A DNA stretch of 64,000 nt from Agapetus fuscipes (GCA_951799405.1 OX637332.1:28868832-28932831); one strand, 5' to 3'. Positions 50,107 through 61,305 are shown, counted from the stretch's first letter. Notes: generated from the letters alone by a model not told the origin. A program made the numbers and translations.

Positions 50107-50260
50107 CCTAAATTAAATCTTCAACTGTCCCGAGACACTCACAAATTAACTGGCATACTAAGTCACACACGAACTTGTATACAGAGTTTAATCAAGTCTA
50201 ATTGGATTGGTTCATCGCACGGCTTTATGCCTGAACTTCATGTTAACAACTGACCAAGAG
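50107..50260 (-). promoter_or_regulatory. SMOC: Presumed SMOC 5-prime UTR and promoter-proximal region
   Basis: On the minus strand, GATTTAATTTAG immediately precedes the ATG and could be a splice acceptor of a 5-prime-UTR intron. CTGTATACAAG (about 50175) is a weak TATA-like sequence. No firm start site can be assigned. Confidence 0.35.
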
Positions 50261-50829
50261 TGAAGTGTGAATCAATTAACAAATTCAGTGAAACTTAACA
50301 TGATTGTTCACACTGTTCACACAGTTATCGTAGAATCAGGAAGTTGTTATCAAGCGCACTGCGTAGGGTGCTACTATTATATTGTTTGTTTGTTTGTTTT
50401 TTTTTGTGTGGTTCGCGTCGGGACACACGAACGTTCACGATGGTCGAGGTGAGATTCACAGTGAGATTGTTGACGGTCCTTTGAGTTGAAGCGGGTTTAC
50501 ACTCGGTTGTATTCGGCCGGGCTCGGATATGTTCGGCCTAGACTGACCGCCGACACTAGGGTTGTCCGGACAAATAAATAATATCAGGTATCGGGTATTA
50601 TTATCGTTGTGTCATCTGCTCGGGCAGTTATCCCGAACCTTTCCCGTGAAATCCGATTGTAATAGTTGACAATAAATTTAGTGGAATTGTAAAGGTGTGA
50701 GATAGACTGAATGGAGGTGTGAGAAACAGATTATCCACAAAGATAATGCGTACGATTTTTTTTTTCTTCATAACTGACTTGAAACAAGGAACATCTTACA
50801 TTTTAATTCTGAAAAATAATAGTAAGATT
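50261..50829. other. Upstream of SMOC, nothing recognised
   Basis: Locally higher GC near 50410-50560 (GTTCGCGTCGGGACACACGA, GAAGCGGGTTTACACTCGGT). Could hold an upstream promoter or 5-prime exon, but no coding evidence. Confidence 0.4.
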
Positions 50830-51115
50830 TATTTGATGTGTGCTGTTTTTGGATGAACCACACCTCAAGATTCCGTTGCAGACTTGCTAATCTCTAGTCA
50901 GCGCTTATTTCTCAAGCAAGACTCAGATGATCAAACACTGAATGAACCATTGTGACCGGTCTTCAATAAAATTAGATGAATTTTTCGCCATTTCTAAAAA
51001 AAATTTTTTGAGCTGAATTTCGAGGGAGTCGGTTTATTTTTCCTGTGAAGGCTGAGTACACCTCACCACTACTTAAAATTTTGACTTGAAGAAAGCACGG
51101 GTAAAGGATTTTTTC
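50830..51115 (-). mobile_element. SINE-B and SINE-A, strongly diverged
   Basis: 50830-50990: GATGTGTGCTGTTTTTGGAT, ACACCTCAAGATTCC and TTGTGACCGGTCTTCAATAA (SINE-B on the minus strand). 51010-51115: GGGAGTCGG and CCTGTGAAGGCTGAGTACAC (SINE-A on the minus strand). Confidence 0.6.
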
Positions 51116-51504
51116 ATAATGATAAAATTAAATATTTTCAATAAATCTTTATTTATAACACTGATACAATAATGCTCTAGATGTCATTTATTGTATAATA
51201 CATTTAATTGGACACATTCTTTGGCGAATTTTTATTTTTTTCAAGAACACTTATAATATGTAGTAGGCCATTATGAGCCGGTATTGTAAAAATGAGCAAA
51301 CATACAGAAAAATTGAGCGAAAAAATAAATGCTCATTTTGTTTGAATCATATCAAACATTTTTAGGTTGCATTTTTATGTATCAAAAAAGAGGAAAAGTG
51401 GATACTAAAGTATTTTGCTAGATCATAAAGTGCCCATCTCTATTTTCAATAAAATCTATTAAAATTTGATTATATACTAGTCATCTTCCAATGTACTCTG
51501 ATAT
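51116..51504. other. No gene seen
   Basis: AT-rich, unmatched. Confidence 0.5.
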
Positions 51505-51998
51505 TTTCACTGCACGTCCCCTTAGTGCTTCTAATCTAATCTAATCTAAGTTGCAAAGATATGTTACATTGGAGATTCACATTACATGCATTCCCACAAC
51601 CAAGACACGTACAAGTTCGCGCTTACACGTGCCTCATGTGAGCCTACAACATAAAAACCAATCTCAAACGAACATACACCCTGCAACTCTTGCCGTCCTC
51701 CCTGTAACAGGGGTGACATTGGCAAAGTGAACCATTTTTTACAGCATGGGTGGTCAGCCGCATACCAACCTATAAGTCAAGGAACCCTTAGTGCTTGTTT
51801 ACCATATATCCATCAGAGTTAATTTCACTTAGCAATGCGTCTATGAAAACAGGAAATTGATTTTCAAAATATTTTAAACAACTCTTACATTATTGAATTT
51901 TACTTTTTTTTTTTGTGTAGAATGTTATTCTTAAGACAATTTCATCGAGGTCATCTTTCAAATGGTAGATAAGCCAAACAAAAACTGAGGGGATGAGC
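51505..51998. mobile_element. MITE family G, split by a LINE tail
   Basis: CCCCTTAGTGCTT (51518-51530) and, after the tail insertion, CCCTTAGTGCTTGTTTACCA (51785 on). The right terminus ends ...AACAAAAACTGAGGGG. Interior AAGACAATTTCAT and ATTTTAAACAACTCTTACAT match 8214-8452. Confidence 0.78.
51531..51784 (-). mobile_element. RTE-like LINE tail with 12-bp target duplication
   Basis: A 254-bp insert reading TTCCTTGACTTATAGG...(AGATT)n on the minus strand, bounded by CCCTTAGTGCTT on both sides (51519-51530 and 51785-51796). It gives exact ends for the solo block. Confidence 0.92.
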
Positions 51999-52130
51999 AG
52001 GCAAACATCATCGGTCTATGTAACGAAGGGCCATAGCAATAACAAAAAATATATTAGTTAGCCTTTATCCTAGCAACACGGCAGTGCGACGTCATATCTT
52101 TTTGTCTATAACTGCGGACTCCATTCTCGA
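51999..52130. repeat. Dispersed repeat, copy 2 of 3
   Basis: GCAAACATCATCGGTCTATG, GCCTTTATCCTAGCAACACG and TTTTTGTCTATAACTGCG in the order of 9536-9662 and 61478-61600. Confidence 0.55.
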
Positions 52131-52378
52131 TTATTTGAAATTTACAATACCGGCTATATGTACGAACAATTAAAAAAGATTTTAATGGGTTTACAAAATA
52201 TACTATTATCAAATGTTTATTAAGTACATCGTAGTAAAATGAGAATTATTTCCTTGTACAATAAAAGAGAAAAATGTTAAAAAAATAATGGCACATGAGA
52301 CACCAATTTATAATTAACACAAGCAAAACAACAATAAGGTTAATGAACTGAAACAAAAACTTAAATCTAAGTTTATTA

Positions 52379-52803
52379 GGGCCTGTTGCACCAACATCCA
52401 AGCAATCTTTGATTGCTTAATTCTGGTAAGCACCCATACTGTAAAAAATGGTTCACTTTACCAATGTCACCCTTGCTTCAGGGAAGGTCGGCAAGAGTTG
52501 CAGGGCTTATGTTCATTTGAGATTGGGTTTTTTATATTGTAGGTCCACATGCGGCATGTGTAAGCGCGAAATTATGCATGTCTGTTTGTGGGAATGCATT
52601 TAATATGAATCTCAAATGATACATATCTTTGCAGCTTAGATTTAGATTTAGACCTCGCTTAAATATTTCTCGGAAGTGGGTAATAATATGATGGAATTTG
52701 AACAAGAAATAGGAAGCATTTGCAAACATTTTTTTTATTTGAAAGGGAGAAATCACACTTAATTTTTTATTTTTGTCTGATTGGAGTTTGGTGCGTCATG
52801 CCC
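52379..52803. mobile_element. TIR element (GGGCCTGTTGCACCAA), copy 2, split by a LINE tail
   Basis: Left end GGGCCTGTTGCACCAACATC, right end TTTGGTGCGTCATGCCC, with TTA on both sides (52376-52378 and 52804-52806). A + LINE tail (about 52431-52652, CACCCATACTGTAAAAAATG to CAGCTTAGATTTAGATTTAG) is inserted after CTGGTAAG. Interior matches 6864-7303 in reverse orientation. Confidence 0.8.
52431..52652 (+). mobile_element. RTE-like LINE tail, slightly 5-prime truncated
   Basis: Starts at CACCCATACTGTAAAAAATG within the block and ends in the AGATTT microsatellite. Confidence 0.85.
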
Positions 52804-52964
52804 TTAATATACTTAAGTCACAAATGCATGAGGCGTGTTTTTAAAATTGGTAGCATTTTAGAAGGGGTGATAATTGGTGATTATTTTTTACAGATGTTGA
52901 GTTTAATTTTGTTTTTATCCCCAACAAAATGTAATGAAGGTTGAGGTGCATACAAATACCACTC

Positions 52965-53146
52965 CAGAAGCGCTGTTCTGCTAAATTCCTTACGACCTTA
53001 ACGCGACGAGATAGCGATTTGTGTCCAAAAATAAGGTGTAGTGAGATTTTTTATCTATAGAGTTCCTTCGCAAGCGCTAGCATGCTCTGACTTGGATTGA
53101 TATCCAAAGCGTAAGGAATTCAGCACAATAGCGCTTCAGGATTTAA
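52965..53146. mobile_element. MITE family I, copy 2
   Basis: Termini AGAAGCGCTGTTCTGCTAAA and AGCACAATAGCGCTTC are inverted, AATTCCTTACG/CGTAAGGAATT inside. It aligns throughout with 33304-33490. Confidence 0.85.
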
Positions 53147-53264
53147 AAACATGCCTCATACTATATTTCACATGGCACCCTTACAAATTAAACATAGTCA
53201 TTTCTAAGGGTGCGTCCTTTTTAAAGCATGAAATACTCTATATCCCTTCCACAAATATAGAGTT

Positions 53265-53775
53265 ATCTATCTATAATCTAATTTGCAAAGATAAATTAAC
53301 ATTGAAGATTCACTATTCACAGGCGGTGTTCCTGCTTCTATATATTTACTGTTTCAGCTAAAGGAGGCTAGAGTTGTCAGGTTTATCTACATTAGAGGTT
53401 TATTTTATGAATACACATCGCACGTTTAGTAATAAAGAGCAATAACTCAATAAACAAGAATGTTGGGAAATCACGTTTAAAGTCACGACACCCAGTACAA
53501 CTTGTATGGGATGAAAAAGGCGGCTAATGTTTTATCTCGGTCATATTCGTCCAAATTGAACGGCTGTCGCTTTTTACCTATTCTTCTCGCATTGTTCTTG
53601 CGTTTTATTACAAAATCTCGATTTTCCAAATTTTCGAGTTATTTCTCTTTATTATTAAGCGTGCGACATGTAGCATGTTTAGGCGCAAACTTCCATACGT
53701 CTGCGTGTGGGCTTGCATTAAATATGAATATTAAATGTTAATATATCTTTGCAACGTAGATTGTAGATATAATTC
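53265..53775 (+). mobile_element. RTE-like LINE tail scraps around a family D MITE
   Basis: 53268-53312 is a minus-strand tail tip. 53345-53415 (GTTTCAGCTAAAGGAGGCTA, TTTATTTTATGAATACACA) and 53670-53775 (TAGCATGTTTAGGCGCAAAC to TTTGCAACGTAGATTGTAG) form one + tail interrupted by the MITE at 53416-53669. Confidence 0.72.
53416..53669. mobile_element. MITE family D, copy 2
   Basis: CATCGCACGTTTAGTAATAA to TTATTATTAAGCGTGCGACA, closely matching 4546-4799. Confidence 0.85.
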
Positions 53776-54931
53776 AAACTCCTTTTAAAATTAACGAGTA
53801 TACTTTTTGTGTTTCTGACATTGAAATAGTTTTTTGTTTGTTTTGTGGGAGTGAACAATATTTAGAAAAAAATATAGTACTTAAATAAAAAAAAAAACAA
53901 GGCAGTAATATTAATAATTATAGCATTTTTTTTGTAATATGCTAGATTACATTTACATATGTAAGATGTTTTTATACCATGTATAAAAAACCTGTTAAAT
54001 TAATGTTAATAAAGCAAAATCCAAATTATTCTGATAATTATGTTTTTTTTTTTTTTGTTAAATTTTGTATTCACATGTATTACATGTAGATAAAACATAT
54101 TCATAATAATATGTATTGTGAATATAAAATTACCAATGTAAAATTTGACGAAACCAGAATGTCAAATTAATTTAAAATTCTGCATTAAATGGAATGTCAA
54201 ATAATGAAACTATTAGAAGGAATATGTCAAAATAATATAAGCATCATTATTATGTTACTAAATGAGGAAAAAAAATAGTAGGATACTAAAGTAAAAAAAA
54301 AGTTCAGTCATTTGTAAATTAATATAAAATTGATTAAAAAAATCAGAACCAAGAGATCAAAATAAAAATCAGTTCTTGAATTACAAAAAAAATGTTTACA
54401 AAATCAGAACCAGAATACCTTAATAGTTAAAAGCTAATAAGTACTAACATTAAAAGAACATTTAAAATGTCAGTTACAGGATGTCAAAAGAATACAAAGA
54501 TCAAAATAGCAAAAGAATAAAGATCAAAATTTCAGTACAAATAATAAAAAAGTGATAAAACTTAATGCATAATCAAAAACAATTTTAATAGAACAAAAAT
54601 GATGCATTAGTTGAATATAGTTGCATTTAAAACTATTATATTTTCATGTAGATTTTACAACTAAGATTTTTAAGACATTCATCCCATAAACAGGCATATT
54701 TGTGCGGAAAACTTAAGAGCCATGCATTCCATAGTACAAATTTCACATGGCAAATTATAAAATAAATAATCACAAAATATAGTAAAAAGTTGCCAAAGCA
54801 TTGTACACATAGGATCCGAATTATAAAAGTTCCTAAGCGTCAAACAAATGTTCAAATTAAAAGAAGTGTGGAATGAAGGTTTTTCATTTGAATTCACATT
54901 TGTTTGGAGGTTAGAAATATCTATAATTCAG
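53776..54931. other. Intergenic, very AT-rich, nothing recognised
   Basis: Repeated words such as AATAAAAAA and ATCAGAACCA near 54300-54420 suggest degenerate simple sequence. A 72-codon minus frame at 54679-54897 has no domain. Confidence 0.55.
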
Positions 54932-55171
54932 TATCCTTAGTACGAGTTGCAAAACTTGAGAAAAGTGAAGTTTACGGAAAATATTAAAGCGTGATTTCTC
55001 CCAAAATCTGCCGTTTTTGTTTATTACACTTTATGGTCTTAGCAAAAGAGTTACAGTGATGAAGAAAATCAAGTTCAAACAAACAAAAACGACAGATTTT
55101 GGGAGAAATCACTCATTAATAATTGCCGTAAACTTAACATAACTCAAGTTTTGCAACTTGTACTAAGGGTA
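54932..55171. mobile_element. Palindromic MITE family H, copy 5 (CAG duplication)
   Basis: TATCCTTAGTACGAGTTGCA to TACTAAGGGTA, flanked by CAG (54929-54931 and 55172-55174). Confidence 0.9.
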
Positions 55172-55530
55172 CAGGTCCATAAATCATCTTTCTACTTATC
55201 GTTAAATATCAAATAACAATTATGGAACAGTCATTTCAATTTATTAGTAATATAATGATTTTGAAGTGAAAATACATATTTTTTTTTTTGGCCATGAGAT
55301 GAATAGTTAATTTATTTTTATATATTTTTCAAAGACAGTTTAAATGTTGTATATATTGTTTATAATAGTTCTACTACACAAAATATTGATTAATTACTCT
55401 GAAATTTAATAAGTACTTGTAGCAGTGTGGACAGTAAAAAAAAAACACTGATGAAAAAGAACAACCGCTGTGGATTATAAATTATTTTAAGGAATTTACC
55501 GTTTTTAGTTACTAAAATGTGACGTGACTA
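55172..55530. other. Intergenic, AT-rich, nothing recognised
   Basis: Homopolymer runs only. Confidence 0.55.
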
Positions 55531-55782
55531 AGCTACACATACAGTGCAACTTCTTGCCGCGCTCTCTCCGAAGGGGTCGCATGTGGCGCATGGATCCAAT
55601 ATATTTTCGCAGGTAAGGGGGCCAGTCTTACGCCAACCACTTCAGTTGAAGTGGGGGTTTCCAACCTCCCGAGGGGCTGGTACTCATTTCTTGTGAAGAA
55701 TGAGTAAGCCTTGGCAGTATTTTATTTTAGGTATGAAATAAACACCGGAACGTGAAATCATTTCTGACACCCTCGGCGTGAA
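55531..55782 (-). mobile_element. SINE-A, head missing
   Basis: GCTACACATACAGTGCAACT, CCACTTCAGTTGAAGTGGGG and TTTCTGACACCCTCGG on the + strand. Confidence 0.85.
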
Positions 55783-56159
55783 TGCTAAAAATTGAAATGT
55801 GAGAAAAAAAGTTGTGTCATATATTTTTACAGGTAAGAAGGACAGTATTCCGCCATTTTATTATGTGTCAGGGATCTCCATGTTTCGAAGGAGCTTAAGT
55901 AGAAACAATTACTTTTCAGCCTTGCTGTTTTTGCACCAATTGAATGTTTCACTGTCCACACAGAAAAAAATGAAGTGATAGAAATCATCAATAAATAAAA
56001 CCAGGTAAACCACATCATGGGCCTCTCTATAAAAGGAGCCTTAGAAGCCACTCAGTACAGATATTGTGTAACCTTGAAATGGGATTTACACCCTTGTTCA
56101 CCAATTCTGCCAACAATTTTCTTAGGCCTCTCTATCGCATACAATAGTTTTTATTTATG
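55783..56159. other. Intergenic; no gene
   Basis: ATATTTTTACAGGTAAGAAG near 55820 is a SINE-A scrap. Short frames here carry no domain. Confidence 0.5.
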
Positions 56160-56640
56160 TATGCAAAAGAAAACGCAACTACGCTGCACACATAGTGTAA
56201 ATTCTTGCCTGTCGGTTGCATGTGGCAATTTGGGACTTATTTATTTTTACGAGAGGCCGGCCTCATACTAACCACTTTAGTTGAAGTGGGGGTTTCCCAG
56301 CTCCCGAGGAGGCTGGTTCTCATTTCTTGCGAAGGCTGAGTAAATGTTGCCAATATTATTTTTGGGTTTGAAATAAACGCCAAAACGAATCCAACCGAGG
56401 GTGTCAGAAATGATTTCCCGTTTCGGTGTTTATTTCAAACTTAAAATAGCATACCGGCAAGGTTTACTCAGGCTTCACAAGAAATGAGTACCCTCGGGAG
56501 GTGAGTAACCCCCACCCCAACTGAAGTGGTCGGTGTAAGGCCGACCCTCTTACCTGTGAAAAAAATAGGTTCCACTCGCCACATGTGACCCCTTTGGCAA
56601 GAAAGTACACTATATGTGTAGCTTAGTAGTTTTTTTTAGT
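56160..56640. mobile_element. Two SINE-A copies in opposite orientation
   Basis: 56165-56390 is a minus copy (CACATAGTGTAAATTCTTGC to AATAAACGCCAAAACG). 56391-56640 is a + copy (CCAACCGAGGGTGTCAGAAA to TATGTGTAGCTTAGTAG). They meet inside the same SINE region, so the second may have inserted in the first. Confidence 0.83.
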
Positions 56641-57230
56641 TTCGCGTTATGTGACATAACAATTTTTTGTTTATGTCAAATGCACACTCTATTGCACCGA
56701 TTTTATTCATTGATGGCTTCTATACAATGTTTATTTAGAATATCCCTTATGTTAACAATTAGTATTTAAGAATAGGTACTTCATGGAGTTCATTCACTAA
56801 GAAAATAGTTGGGTTTTGAGCGTCAAACTTATCAACATCAGGGAGTCCTGCAACTTCTTCTAGAACCAATTAGATTATTTCTGCAATCATAGATTCTAAA
56901 TTAAATATAATTTAATGACAGAAAAATGAGGCAGAAATCTAGTTTTCTTTTGAGAATGAGATGAATGTATGGAAACATAAAATATTAGATTCTGTATATT
57001 TATCGCACTTTTGAAAAGATTTGTAGATTGCCACCTTTGGTTATATAGGAGACATATAAGATAAACATATTATTATGTAAATAGTAGGTATAAATAAAAT
57101 AAATAGGGTAGGTGCATATAGATTCTAGCTGTAGGATGAATTATTATTAAGTACCTAGAGTAAGGAAATATTATGTAAGTAATAATTGTATTCAAAGCTT
57201 TTGGAATATCGTAGACGTTTCCAGGCGAAA
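56641..57230. other. Intergenic, nothing recognised
   Basis: AT-rich, no matches. Confidence 0.55.
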
Positions 57231-57415
57231 TTAAGTTCTGGAAAGTTTGATAGCCATAGCTATAAAAGGCGCAACTCGCCTGCAGGTGAGTCAGTCTCCA
57301 AGTACTAGTAGCCTTTACAGGCCAAGACAGCGAAAGTGAACTATCATGTGAATTGTAAAATAAATTGTGAACAAAATAAATTACTTTAAAACAAATCTCC
57401 GGCAGTTTTAATCAA
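57231..57415 (+). promoter_or_regulatory. TATA box plus initiator, possible solo LTR
   Basis: TATAAAAG at 57261-57268 and TCAGTC at 57291-57296 are 30 bp apart, the spacing of an arthropod core promoter. AATAAA follows at about 57358 and 57376. A promoter followed within about 100 bp by polyadenylation signals is the layout of a long terminal repeat. No second LTR or internal coding region was found. Confidence 0.5.
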
Positions 57416-57559
57416 GAAGACTAATATTTAACTTTAAAAAAAACATTAGAACCTTAAAAACACTACAATACTAAAAATTCAAAGTTAAGGCAGTGATGAA
57501 AGACTGTATGGGAGAAATAAGGTGGTGGGAGGTATAAAAGGGGTGGATCTAGGATATTT

Positions 57560-58192
57560 TTCAATGCCAACTCAGTAACTGACTCTGTATAAATCCCAAA
57601 TCCGCCCCATTATCAAGTACTAGTCATCTCTGCTCAGGTATATCAAAGCAACTGATACACCAACTTTATTCTGTGCAAGGAAGAGCGGTGGAGCTCTAGC
57701 ACTCTACTCTCTCACAACCAACCTACATTCCCTAGAGCACAGAAGGAAAGGTGGAATGCTTAGCCTCTTCTATAGGTACTATAATGGTAACTGTTCTGAA
57801 GAAATATCCTCACTTATACCTCCTCCTCTCGTCACAACAAGGGCAACTCGTAGAACGTCTCACATTCATCCCTTTGCAGTCGACATAAAAACTATGAAAA
57901 CTTGGTGTTTTCACCACTCATTCCTTTGCCAAACTGCCCGTTCATGGAACCAGTTCCCTGCATCTGTGTTCCCAGCCCCAATTTAATCCTGTTCTAAAAC
58001 AATATCAATCAACACTTGCTTTAAGTGTCTCAAAACTCAGGCAACACAACACAACTTTACACAGCTAACAGCCTTGCTTTACAGCCAACACCCTCATCTC
58101 TTGGCCTCATCTCTGGCACTCCAACAAGTGTCATATACCTCTAGATGCTCTGAAATCTAGGGAGTCTCTCGCACATGATTCCTTATAAAAAA
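57560..58192 (+). mobile_element. Jockey-like LINE 3-prime end
   Basis: The frame 57756-57986 reads MLSLFYRYYNGNCSEEISSL, IPPPLVTTRATRR, IHPFAVDIKTMKTWCFHHSF and LCQTARSWNQFPASVFP, parallel to 25811-26377. Upstream 57590-57750 is the preceding part with stops. The A run at 58183-58192 is the tail. Confidence 0.85.
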
Positions 58193-58858
58193 AAAACTCA
58201 AAATTAACAAATATTTTGTTTCTGAGAAGTTGCAGCGCTCACGGATGTTCCTTCAGTGTAATAAGCTTATAGATTTTAGAGAATTATTTCGCATCAGATA
58301 TTTACATCGTCCACAATAATAAATTTAACCTTATTTTGTATTGTTATAAGTCTTAGATCATCACTATGGTACAATAATTGTATGAACTATATTCACTTCA
58401 ATGTGAAGTAAACGCTAAGAATTCACACAGATTTGAAATGCTATTAGATTTGAAATAACAAAATATATACTTATCAAAGATAAACTGTCATCCTAACTAA
58501 ACATTTGTAGTACAGTTACATGGTTTGTATGAAATTGATAGAACACAAAGCGAAATACTTAAAATTAATCAGATACTGCAAGTGCAAAATTTTATTTAGT
58601 ACAGTGCATCAATCAATATAAGAAATATAGATGGTGTATGTCAGTTTCTCCCCATAGTAATGTGTCTGTCACATAACGTAATATGTTAAGAATGAAAGAA
58701 GAGACATAAAATAAAAGTGGTTTTTGTTGATGGTTGAGTTTCAAATTAGTTTTTAACCGGAAAATCTTCAGATCTCATGGCGTGATTGGGTCACCAATGA
58801 AGAACGCCATCCAACGCGTTAATCACCCAGTAATAAAGAACCTCTGATGACCATCAAA
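58193..58858. other. Intergenic, nothing recognised
   Basis: AT-rich, no matches. Confidence 0.55.
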
Positions 58859-59515
58859 CCGAGAAAGCTGATGTACTTCGGTCGTGTTACGAGGAATAAG
58901 CAATACCGCCTTCTCCATCTTATCATACAAGGACAGATTGAGGGGAGATCACCTCAAGGACACTGAAGGACATTGTGTCATTTGTCAATCATATTTAGAG
59001 GACATAAAACCGATCATGTCACTCCTCTATTGCATAGTCTTCACTGGCTGCGTGTCCCGGAGAGAGTGGAGTATAAAGTGTGCCTTATGGTATTCAACTC
59101 TCTCAGAGAAGCGGCCCGTCTTATTTGACTGAACTGTGTGAGGTTGAGGAGATTGTTGGTAAGCGGTGCAGCCTTCGCTCAGCGAGAGGTGATGCCATCA
59201 ACAGGCTGAAAATACCACCTCGACGGAGCAGAACGGGCTTTGGGGATAGGGCGTTTGGCTCAGCTGAACCGTTATGCTGGAATCAGCTACCTCTGAAGCT
59301 GAGGACGGAGACCGGTGAAGAACGTTTCAAGAAGGAGTTCATGTTTTCCAAGAAGCAAGCGAAGGATGGGCGCCCTTGGGGTGGCTGGAGCCACTAAACG
59401 TCGCCCAAAAGAGAAAAAAATTATCCATACGTATACACATTGTAGCTAAAAAAACCTGTGACAATGGTATAACAAAAGTATCAAATTCTTAATGCGAGCC
59501 GCAACATTTAAAATT
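58859..59515 (+). pseudogene. Fourth-LINE (RTE type) scrap split by an L2/CR1-like scrap
   Basis: 58865-58962 reads as KLMYFGRVTRNKQYRLLHLI then IQGQIEGR, and 59440-59510 continues with diverged LKKPVTMV.QKYQILNAS-like sequence. The insert at about 58963-59400 has L2/CR1-type blocks in two frames: LHWLRVPERVEYKVCL-like near 59040-59090, then PSYLTELCEVEEIVGKRCSL, RTGFGDRAFGSAEPLCWNQL and RFKKEFMF. Both scraps are broken by frameshifts. Confidence 0.72.
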
Positions 59516-60102
59516 ACGATTTCTATGATAATTGCCAAACTTCATTGAACATGGTACTTAAAGAAGTTGATTGTTGTCTGGGAACTGATTGTCATTGAAG
59601 AGATTTGGAGGGCCAAATTGCTCTGACGCTTCATCTATATCTTTTATATTGATCGTTGACACAGTTTCTCTTTTTTTTATCAGGGATCACAATATTCAAG
59701 AATTTGAATTTGATTTATATGATGCGTGCCCCTCTTTTTGACCAATTTTGAGGGTCGCTAGATGAGAACCACTGATCAAAACGAATAATTAACTAAAATT
59801 TTATATTTCATTGGTAATGAGAGGAATGTTAGTAATACCAGTCGATCCAAAACATAATTAATAGAAATGAGAGAAAAAAAACAATTACAATAATCATTAC
59901 ATAGTTAATTACACAAAAAAACTATAAAGAAAAACATTGTAAGTATTCTATTTTTAAACAAGACAAAAATATGTTGTTTTTTTTTCAAATTTTGTGTACC
60001 TGATGAAGGTGGTCTGAGGCCTGAAAATGTCTTTTACCATAAAATATTGAAAATAAACAGTGTTGCAATTAAAAGAAAACAATGATTTTCTTTATATCAC
60101 CA
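59516..60102 (+). other. Intergenic; hammerhead-like Penelope tail near 59999-60060
   Basis: CTGATGA (60000-60006), a short AGG/CCT stem, then GAAA (60023-60026) and ATGTC form a hammerhead-like core. It is followed by TTTTACCATAAAATATTGAA and AATAAACAG, comparable with 7018-7100. The rest is unmatched AT-rich sequence. Confidence 0.45.
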
Positions 60103-60328
60103 GTTTAAAGGAAAACTGAATAAACTGCTGATTTACTGATTTGAGATATTGTGGATAAAATGCTTTATTGGGTGTAACTTCTCATAGTAAGTAAACTAAT
60201 TACAAGAAAGTACTCATGAATAACTTCTAAACTACAGGATTTTCATAGAAAAGGGAAAAAGGTTCATTTATCTGAGAAACCCATGTTAGCTTAATATGCC
60301 ACTTATTCAGTTTTACCTTCAAGGTATT
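60103..60328. mobile_element. MITE family F, copy
   Basis: TTTAAAGGAAAACTGAATAA to TTCAGTTTTACCTTCAAGGT, interior TTTATTGGGTGTAACTTCTC. Confidence 0.82.
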
Positions 60329-60798
60329 GATACATAGTTCTCTGTAAATGAATATTTAATTTTCACAATGTTAATACAAAAACAATTAAAAATATATTCA
60401 CTAAGTTAATTCACACACAAATGAAACTTAGGAGATAATAAGTCTTATTACTTAAATGAGATAAAAAAAAGAAGTTGTTTTATAACAAGAAATTAATGAT
60501 CAGATCAAGACAAGTCTTAAGGGATGATTTTAAAAGGTGCATGTATTTTTAAATGCATCATTCAAAGGATACACACAAAATATCTACGAGATGAAATGCA
60601 ATGGAGGGTTATCCATCATTTAAACGTGACACAGCTTTAATTCAATTTTAACCCATTATGTACTCTCTTTACGAGTAACTTCTACTTCTGTAATTTTTGG
60701 AAAACGCCAGCAATTTTTTTAGGGAATCTTAATTATTTTATGTTGATCAAAGTATTTTATTGTTTTTAGACCATGGTAAATTTTTTTTTTTTATGTTT
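60329..60798. other. Intergenic, nothing recognised
   Basis: AT-rich, no matches. Confidence 0.55.
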
Positions 60799-61062
60799 TT
60801 TTAATTAAAGCATGACTTATAGATTGGTATGCGGCTGACTACCAGTGCTGTAGAAAATGGTTCACTTTGCCAATATAACTCCTGTTTCAGGGAAGATCGG
60901 CAGGAGTTGTAGGGTGTATGACCATTGTCCATTTGAGATTTGGTTTTTATGTTGTAGGTTCACACGCGCCATGCGCAAGCGCGAACTTGTACGTGTCTGC
61001 TTGTGAGAATGCATGTAATGTGAATCCTTAATGTTACATATCTTTGCAACTTAGATTAGATT
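60799..61062 (+). mobile_element. RTE-like LINE tail, complete block with small insertion
   Basis: GACTTATAGATTGGTATGCG to TTTGCAACTTAGATTAGATT, with an extra ACCATTGTCC-like stretch near 60922. Confidence 0.85.
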
Positions 61063-61084
61063 TCTCTATTGCATTATCAATAAT

Positions 61085-61305
61085 AGTCTAAGCAAAGATT
61101 TATTAACATTTACAATTCACACTTACTGTATGTTTACAAGTAAACACATGCAAGTTTGCTCTTACATATTATGTTGTATGTGTACTTAGATATAAAGCCC
61201 TAACCTCAAATGAGCATAAAATTGCAACTTTTTCTGCCTTTCCCTGCAACAGGTGTTGATTTTTTTTATGATATGAGTGGTCAGCCACATCGCATCCAAG
61301 TAACA
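61085..61305 (-). mobile_element. RTE-like LINE tail, diverged
   Basis: TTAACATTTACAATTCACAC, CCCTAACCTCAAATGAGCAT, TTCCCTGCAACAGGTG and GAGTGGTCAGCCACAT in tail order. Confidence 0.7.

Noticed and set aside
55827..56271. Short frames on both strands as genes
   Set aside because: No domain, and they overlap SINE-A copies and AT-rich sequence.
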